This document shows positions 59,711 through 64,000 of a stretch of 64,000 nt of DNA, one piece after another; position 1 is the first letter of the stretch; each line of letters starts with the position of its first letter. The notes beneath the pieces are model-generated. The model did no database searches. It was not told where the DNA came from and saw only the letters and a program-made list of their open reading frames with translations. This DNA is from CALNZV01 sp942491115. Lineage in GTDB: Bacteria > Desulfobacterota > Desulfobacteria > Desulfobacterales > UBA5852. The stretch spans positions 248,001-312,000 of the forward strand of contig CALNZV010000004.1 in NCBI GenBank assembly GCA_942491115.1. Reading direction: 5' to 3'. The position numbers were made by a program, and so were the translations under genes.

Positions 59711-60783
59711 TGGATCGATTGCGCATCCTGGCGGGATCGAACGCCCTGTCCATGATTCGAGACGAGGGCCTCAAAGCCGAAAGGGTTGCCATGGTGACCG
59801 GCCCCGCCGGCGGGCCCAAGTGGCTCGTGCTCTATCACATGGACCGGTCACTATTCTCGGAGTTCTTCGCCCCAAGACCTCACCCCTTGTTCCTGGTCGG
59901 TGCCTCCAGCGGTGCCTGGCGGTTTGCGGCTCTGGCACAGAAAAATCCCCTGGAGGCACTGGAGCGATTTCGACGGGCCTATGTTCATCAGACCTATGAG
60001 ACCGCCCCCACCCCGGAAGAGGTCACCCAAGAAGCCGTTAGGATACTTTCCGACTACCTGAATGACGGAGCGGTAGAGGACATTCTTGGCCACCCATGGA
60101 TGCGGCTGGGCATTCTGGCGGTGAGGGCGAAGTATTTCGCTGCCTCGGAAAACCCGTATTTGCGAGGCGCCGGTCTGGCGGTAGCCGCTTTTCACAACAT
60201 CCTCGACCGGCGGCTTCTGGCCTTGTCCTTCGATCGGACCCTCTTTCTTGACGGGCGGGATGACCCGCGGGTGTTCTTTTCGGACGGCATCCCGCTGCGG
60301 AAAGTGGGGCTGTCCATGGAGAACCTAAGCAGAGCGCTTCTGGCCTCCGGAACGATTCCCCTGGTCATGGTGGGCGTCCGGGACATACCGGGGGCGCCCA
60401 CAGGCTGCTACCTGGACGGTGGCGTCGTAGACTACCATGTGACCCTGGAGATCGATTCGGAGGACGCTTCCCTGGTGCTGATGCCCCATTATATCGACCG
60501 GATCGTCCCCGGATGGCTGGATAAGAAGCTGCCATGGAGAAAACCGGTGAGTGACCATCTGCGGAATCTGGTGCTCATCGCCCCGACGAGGGAATTCAGT
60601 CGTTCCCTTCCAGGTGGAAAAATTCCGGATCGAACGGATTTCAAGACGTTTTTCGGAAAAGATACGGAGAGGATAACGCTTTGGGAGTCAGCGACAGAGG
60701 CCTGTCGCTGTCTGGGGGAGGAATTGATGGAGTGGATTGCGTCGGGGAAGATCAGGAAGAAAGCTCAACCTCTGATTGCCTGA
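59710..60783 (+). CDS. Patatin-like phospholipase
   Basis: A 357-residue protein. The catalytic Ser lies in GASSGAW (GxSxG) and the Asp in YLDGGVVD (DGG/A), the dyad of patatin-like lipases. The N-terminal oxyanion-hole segment AGGPKWLVLYH (patatin GGG[V/L]R position) is altered. There is no signal peptide; it may act on membrane lipids from the cytoplasm. Overlap with the rarD stop suggests coupling. Confidence 0.8.
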   Translation: MDRLRILAGSNALSMIRDEGLKAERVAMVTGPAGGPKWLVLYHMDRSLFSEFFAPRPHPLFLVGASSGAWRFAALAQKNPLEALERFRRAYVHQTYETAPTPEEVTQEAVRILSDYLNDGAVEDILGHPWMRLGILAVRAKYFAASENPYLRGAGLAVAAFHNILDRRLLALSFDRTLFLDGRDDPRVFFSDGIPLRKVGLSMENLSRALLASGTIPLVMVGVRDIPGAPTGCYLDGGVVDYHVTLEIDSEDASLVLMPHYIDRIVPGWLDKKLPWRKPVSDHLRNLVLIAPTREFSRSLPGGKIPDRTDFKTFFGKDTERITLWESATEACRCLGEELMEWIASGKIRKKAQPLIA

Positions 60784-60796
60784 AGCGATCAGAGGT
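60768..60796 (+). terminator. Terminator-like hairpin at the end of the patatin gene
   Basis: ACCTCTGATTGC pairs with GCGATCAGAGGT (one T-G pair) around CTGAA, spanning the stop codon of the patatin gene. No T run follows. The 127 bases beyond it, up to the IS element, show nothing further. Confidence 0.35.
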
Positions 60797-60923
60797 CAAC
60801 TGTGCTTGATCTGAGTCTGGATTTGCCTGGTGACCATCAACGAATGGTACGGCGTGAGGCTGAATGAAGTAAGAAGGAGCGAAATAATCAAGAGGGCGGT
60901 AGGAGAGGCCGAGGTAATGATTA

Positions 60924-61882
60924 GAACCCACTCAAAAACCGTAGAATTTTAATGACCCAAGTTGAACCATCGCAAGGAAATTTGCTACGGGTAGTATCGA
61001 ACAGCCAGGGCCGAAATTCTGAAGCCGTTAGCGGTGGCGCATATCTATCGAGTGTGGCGTGGGGGCCCGTGGGGGCCGGGGAGTCAGGTGAACCCCCTCT
61101 CAAAAAGTCGGGAGTTTGAGCACGCGGACGCGGAAAGAGTGCGTGGGCGCGGGAACCGAGAGGCAAACAAACGTTCAACTTTCCAGCGACGCCGGTATCG
61201 TCTGAGCTTCCTTCCATCTTGGGTGCGTGGCTTGCTGCGATTGCTACGATGCGGCGCGATCATCTCAACGCCGCGCTCGTCAAGGAGTTGGCGATCAAGC
61301 TGGTCGCTGTCGTAGGCTTTATCGCCAATCAGTTTCTCCGGTGCCTCACCGGTGAAGCACTTGTCCACAGTTGCTTGCGCCAACTTCACTTCATGGGGCG
61401 AAGCGCTTTCAACGTGTGCGGCGACAGGAAGACCAGCAGCGTCTGCGATGGCCATGATCTTGGTGCCTTTGCCGCGCTTTGTCTTGCCGACAGCAAGACC
61501 CCCTTTTTTGCCGGTGCGAAGCTGCCGTCGATGAACGCCTCTCGGATATCGATTTTACCGCGCTCATGCAGGTCTTCGACCAGCTCTTTGGCAATGCGCC
61601 GGAAAACGCCTTGCCGCACCCACTGCTGGAACCGTCGATGGCACGTTTGGTGCGGCGGATAGCGTGGCGGCATATCTTTCCAGGGAGCGCCGGTGCGCAA
61701 GATCCAGAAGATGCCGTTGAGAACCTCACGAGGATCTCTTGCAGGTCTTCCTCTGGGATCTTTGGATGGGGTTGACGATACGATGATGGGCTCGATCCGC
61801 TTCCATTGCTCGTTTGTCAGTTCCATCCTGATTTTATTACATATCTGTCACATAGTGTCTAGATTTTTTTTGAGATAGGTTC
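60924..61882 (-). mobile_element. IS5-family (IS427-like) insertion sequence, chimeric 3' end
   Basis: An element of about 959 bases. Outer ends are imperfect inverted repeats: GAACCCACTCAAAAA at 60924 and, on the other strand from 61882, GAACCTATCTCAAAAA. Both are flanked by TA, as expected for the short target duplication in this group. Inside lies a two-frame transposase on the minus strand. About 135 bases of unrelated sequence (roughly 61027-61161) interrupt the transposase 3' end; they include a third end-like motif GAACCCCCTCTCAAAAAG at 61090. Thus the element is probably a rearranged composite of related IS ends and no longer mobile by itself. Confidence 0.7.
61084..61826 (-). pseudogene. 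IS5-family transposase, two frames with -1 slippery site, C-terminus disrupted
   Basis: The first frame (61386-61826) has the IS5 N-terminus (MELTNEQWKRIEPII; GIFWILRTGAPWKDMPPRY) and the first catalytic Asp in AFIDGSFAPAKK. The second (61084-61455) carries AIADAAGLPVAAHVESASP, the second Asp (GDKAYDSD) and the YREK-like RRRWKVERLFA with the Glu. They join at A AAA AAG (about 61498-61504), a classical -1 slippery heptamer that gives AKKGGLAVG when shifted. After RLFA, the normal WLQNFRRLV continuation is missing and replaced by foreign residues; the true C-terminal code (LQNF ... NFLAMVQLG) survives in pieces at about 60930-61026. Confidence 0.78.
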
Positions 61883-62220
61883 TAGTTGGATATCAGTCCT
61901 TTTGGAGGAGAGGGCGGTGTGGTATCTCCCCGAGTGTAGGGTATGGCTTGGGTTGGGCTGCTTTCGCCTGCGGTATTGTAAGCCGTTACCCAAAAATAAT
62001 ATTTTTTACCCGACGTTAGCGAAATGACATCCAAATTGTATTGGGTCTTGTTGCCGACATTGATCTTCTTTATCGCCGAATACGCTGAAGTACCATAGTA
62101 AAGATAATAGCCATTGGTCTCACCGGTGCTGGGTGCCCAGGATATGGTTGCGGCAGCGGCGGAATTCGCCAAGAAAAAACTAAGGAATACAGCGGAAAAC
62201 CACAATCGATATCGAGCCAT
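61882..62220 (-). CDS. Secreted fibronectin type III microprotein A, ends at the IS boundary
   Basis: A 112-residue protein: signal peptide (WFSAVFLSFFLANSAAA), then one FN3 domain (ISWAPSTGETNGYYLYYGTS; LTSGKKYYFWVTAYNTAGES) and a Pro-rich end PPSPPKGLISN. AAGGAGG precedes the ATG at 62220. Its TAG stop is made of the last two bases before the IS and the first IS base, so the original stop may have been different. It parallels microprotein B downstream of the repeat gene; the two look like a tandem duplication. This stretch is more AT-rich than the rest of the window. Confidence 0.78.
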   Translation of the reverse strand: MARYRLWFSAVFLSFFLANSAAAATISWAPSTGETNGYYLYYGTSAYSAIKKINVGNKTQYNLDVISLTSGKKYYFWVTAYNTAGESSPTQAIPYTRGDTTPPSPPKGLISN

Positions 62221-62447
62221 TCCATCCTCCTTAAAAACTGGCTTGTATTCCAATAGATTGAAACCCGGCCCAAAACCAAGGACTATGGATCATCCCACGG
62301 CGTGAATGGATGACACAAAGGAACATACCCGCTGGTTGCAAACCGTTTGAGGCGTCCCACAACACCGGAAAGGACGCCTAAATCATTGTCGAGTCGCTAT
62401 TTATTACGGTTGAAAACTGCTGTCAACGCATTCAAGGTAAAATGAAA

Positions 62448-62474
62448 CAGGCGGTGCTGGGAAAGCACCGCCTG
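62448..62474 (-). terminator. Intrinsic terminator after FN3 microprotein B
   Basis: CAGGCGGTGCT and its perfect 11-base complement around loop GGGAA; on the minus strand the stem is followed by TTTCATTTTACC. It lies 28 bases beyond the stop of microprotein B. The rest of the 282-base gap up to microprotein A holds only the latter's ribosome site. Confidence 0.65.
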
Positions 62475-62502
62475 ACTTACGCTTTACCGATCTGAATAGT
62501 GG

Positions 62503-62844
62503 TTAATTTTCCTTTAGGCCAACCGGTGGAAACGGCGGCGTAGAATCGGCCGGTGTATAGGCTACGGTTGCACTTTGTTTGCTTTCGCCGACGTCATTGA
62601 AAGCACTGACGCAAAAAAAGTATTTTTTGTTTTCGGTCAGTGGCAGTTTGTCTATCGAATAGCTGGTGACATTACCCACCGTGACCTTAGTTGTAGGGGA
62701 GCTGCTGGTACCATAATAGATTTTATAGCCATCGACCTCCCCGGAACTTGCTTTCCATGACAGCGTCGCCGCCGTCAATGGTGCAGAGGAAATAGCGATC
62801 ATCAGGGTGCCGGCAAGAAGTATATGAAGTGTCTTAGGAATCAT
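62503..62844 (-). CDS. Secreted fibronectin type III microprotein B
   Basis: A 113-residue secreted protein: signal peptide (LLAGTLMIAISSAPLTAAT), FN3 domain (LSWKASSGEVDGYKIYYGTS; LTENKKYFFCVSAFNDVGES) and an ending PPFPPVGLKEN. It resembles microprotein A throughout, and both end at the same place in the fold, so each is a complete one-domain protein rather than a fragment. It starts 50 bases after the stop of the golvesin-repeat gene, on the same strand, and ends at a good terminator, so the two may be co-transcribed. Confidence 0.78.
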   Translation of the reverse strand: MIPKTLHILLAGTLMIAISSAPLTAATLSWKASSGEVDGYKIYYGTSSSPTTKVTVGNVTSYSIDKLPLTENKKYFFCVSAFNDVGESKQSATVAYTPADSTPPFPPVGLKEN

Positions 62845-62894
62845 TTGGTCACCTATATATAGTTGTTAACCAATCCATCCATTGGTTGTAATGG

Positions 62895-64000
62895 TTACGG
62901 TTGACGATAGACGTATTGCCCGGAGTTATTCGCGCTATAGACGGATTTGGTTCCATAGTAGCCGGAGCTCGTGGACGGGCTCCATGAACCGCTGGCGGAG
63001 GTGCCGGATTTGCCGTTGTCGATAATGGTTTTGTTGCCGTTGGGATAGGTCAGCCTGACGGCGTCGGCAACGGTGCTTCGGCTGGTTTTCTGGGCGACGA
63101 CGACGACCTTGGGGGTGCCGGAGAAGGTGTATTTTCCCAGCACGTTCCACTTGCCGCCGTTTTTGGTCTGGTCGACCTTCACCGTGGCGATGAGCGTGGT
63201 GCCGTCGTAGATCTGGACGGGGACGGCGGTGTTCCGGTTCCAATGCTGGGTCCACCAGGCGGCGACCTCAACGGAGGAGCCCCCGGAGCCGGTGGTGCCG
63301 GAGTCGGCGGTTGACGTTGAGCCGGATCCGCTGCCAGCGCCAAAGGTGTATGTCCCGGAGTTGTTCGCACTGTAGACGGACTTGGTTCCATAGGAACCGG
63401 AGGCGGTGGATGCGCCCCATGATCCGGTTGCGGAGGTGCCGGATTTGCCGTTGTCGATGATGGTCTTGGTGCCGTTGGAGTAGGTCAGCCTGACGGCGTC
63501 GGCACAGGTGCTTCGGCTGGTTTTCTGGGCGACGACGACGACCTTGGGGGTGCCGGAGAAGGTGTATTTTCCGAGCACGTTCCACTTGCCGCCGTTTTTG
63601 GTCTGGTCGACCTTCACCGTGGCGATGAGTTTGGAGCCGTCGTAGATCTGGACGGGGACGGCGGTATTTCGGTTGAAGTGCTGGGTCCACCAGGCGGCGA
63701 CCTCAACGGAGGAGCCCCCGGAAGTGGTGGTGCCGGTGTCGGCGGTTGTCGTGGAGCCGGATCCGCTTCCCGCCCCAAAGGTGTACTGCCCGGAGTTGTT
63801 CGCACTATAGACGGATTTGGTTCCGTAGGAACCGGAGGCGGTGGATGCGCCCCATGATCCGGTTGCGGAGGTGCCGGATTTGCCGTTGTCGATAATGGTT
63901 TTGTTGCCGTTGGGGTAGGTCAGCCTGACGGCGTCGGCACAGGTGCTTCGGCTGGTTTTCTGGGCGACGACGACGACCTTGGGGGTGCCGGAGAAGGTGT
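62895..64000 (-). CDS. Golvesin-C-like tandem-repeat surface protein, 5' end outside the window
   Basis: The frame is open to the window edge (about 368 codons visible), so any start inside it is false. It is composed of 145-residue repeats, each with KTIIDNGKSGTSATGSWG, GTKSVYSANNSG, a Gly/Ser/Thr linker, then VEVAAWWTQHWNRNTAVPVQ and GKWNVLGKYTFSGTPKVVVV. This matches the golvesin C-terminal-like beta-sandwich found in extracellular enzymes and adhesins. The repeat ends with YVYRQP. It is probably secreted, on the cell surface or in the matrix; the N-terminal enzyme or anchor, if any, is beyond the window. Confidence 0.78.
   Translation of the reverse strand, partial: TFSGTPKVVVVAQKTSRSTCADAVRLTYPNGNKTIIDNGKSGTSATGSWGASTASGSYGTKSVYSANNSGQYTFGAGSGSGSTTTADTGTTTSGGSSVEVAAWWTQHFNRNTAVPVQIYDGSKLIATVKVDQTKNGGKWNVLGKYTFSGTPKVVVVAQKTSRSTCADAVRLTYSNGTKTIIDNGKSGTSATGSWGASTASGSYGTKSVYSANNSGTYTFGAGSGSGSTSTADSGTTGSGGSSVEVAAWWTQHWNRNTAVPVQIYDGTTLIATVKVDQTKNGGKWNVLGKYTFSGTPKVVVVAQKTSRSTVADAVRLTYPNGNKTIIDNGKSGTSASGSWSPSTSSGYYGTKSVYSANNSGQYVYRQP
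62920..64000. repeat. 435-bp tandem repeat array (about 2.5 copies visible)
   Basis: TGCCGTTGTC occurs at 63011, 63446 and 63881, exactly 435 bases apart, and long stretches on either side are nearly identical. The period is 145 codons, so the frame is kept. The copies differ by a few bases only (for example GATAATGG against GATGATGG after the common word), which suggests recent amplification or gene conversion. The array may extend past the window. Confidence 0.9.

Noticed and set aside
62920..64000. CRISPR-like repetition
   Set aside because: The unit is 435 bases, coding, in frame and without spacers.

Overview
The window looks like chromosomal DNA of a GC-rich (about 60 percent by eye) Gram-negative bacterium, most likely a Desulfobacterota (deltaproteobacterial) lineage. 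This is inferred from gene content: a TIGR04211-type SH3/coiled-coil protein, an excisionase-HTH/PBP-like one-component regulator, EpmA, a DUF1178 protein, RlpA, GmhB and many stand-alone PilZ, GAF and V4R signalling proteins. No rRNA or tRNA gene was seen. Both ends of the window cut genes.

Layout. 0-3 kb: the edge of a possible surface-glycan or lipid cluster (terpenoid-cyclase-fold protein, hexapeptide acyltransferase) and an MFS carrier. 3.2-9.9 kb: a plus-strand run of Hsp20, Lon, RlpA, GmhB and RecD2. 9.9-17 kb: DUF1178, an SH3 membrane protein, NadB, then a minus-strand run of hydantoinase/oxoprolinase, histone-deacetylase-like amidohydrolase and EpmA. 17-23 kb: YihY/BrkB, one-component regulator, alanine racemase, thiolase, PhoU. 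23-31 kb: a PHP-glycosyltransferase fusion, a PIN-PhoH ATPase behind a perfect 15-bp leader hairpin, a radical SAM protein, a 56-residue four-cysteine protein missed by length cut-offs, DedA and a secreted unknown. 31-35 kb: a tight three-gene operon of an unrecognised 795-residue protein, a phosphatidylserine-decarboxylase homologue and an Lgt-like membrane protein; this is the best candidate here for an undescribed pathway. 35-41 kb: PilZ, PhoR/PhoB-like two-component pair, double-domain universal stress protein, an anchored unknown, GAF protein. 41-51 kb: ChaN-like lipoprotein, secreted M1 peptidase, a serine/threonine kinase followed by a 730-residue protein with a degenerate GGDEF-like end, and a cytoplasmic M1 aminopeptidase. 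51-60.8 kb: a Cys-rich protein with an FRG-domain gene, a DmeF-like cation exporter, DUF192, a 1-Cys BCP peroxiredoxin, a doubly disrupted TerC gene, HAD phosphatase, a V4R/HAMP sensory pair, RarD and a patatin-like lipase. 60.9-64 kb: an accessory end with a chimeric IS5-family element, two secreted fibronectin-III microproteins, and a gene made of 435-bp tandem repeats encoding golvesin-C-like domains.

How they fit together. Much of the window is housekeeping: proteostasis (Hsp20, Lon), envelope upkeep (RlpA, GmhB, Alr, DedA), NAD synthesis (NadB), phosphate sensing (PhoU, PhoR/B) and DNA repair (RecD2). The less ordinary parts are the 795-residue/PSD/Lgt-like operon, the kinase/degenerate-GGDEF pair, the deacetylase/hydantoinase pair, the FRG pair and the repeat-rich right end. 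All functional statements rest on motif reading and family knowledge; no database search was run.
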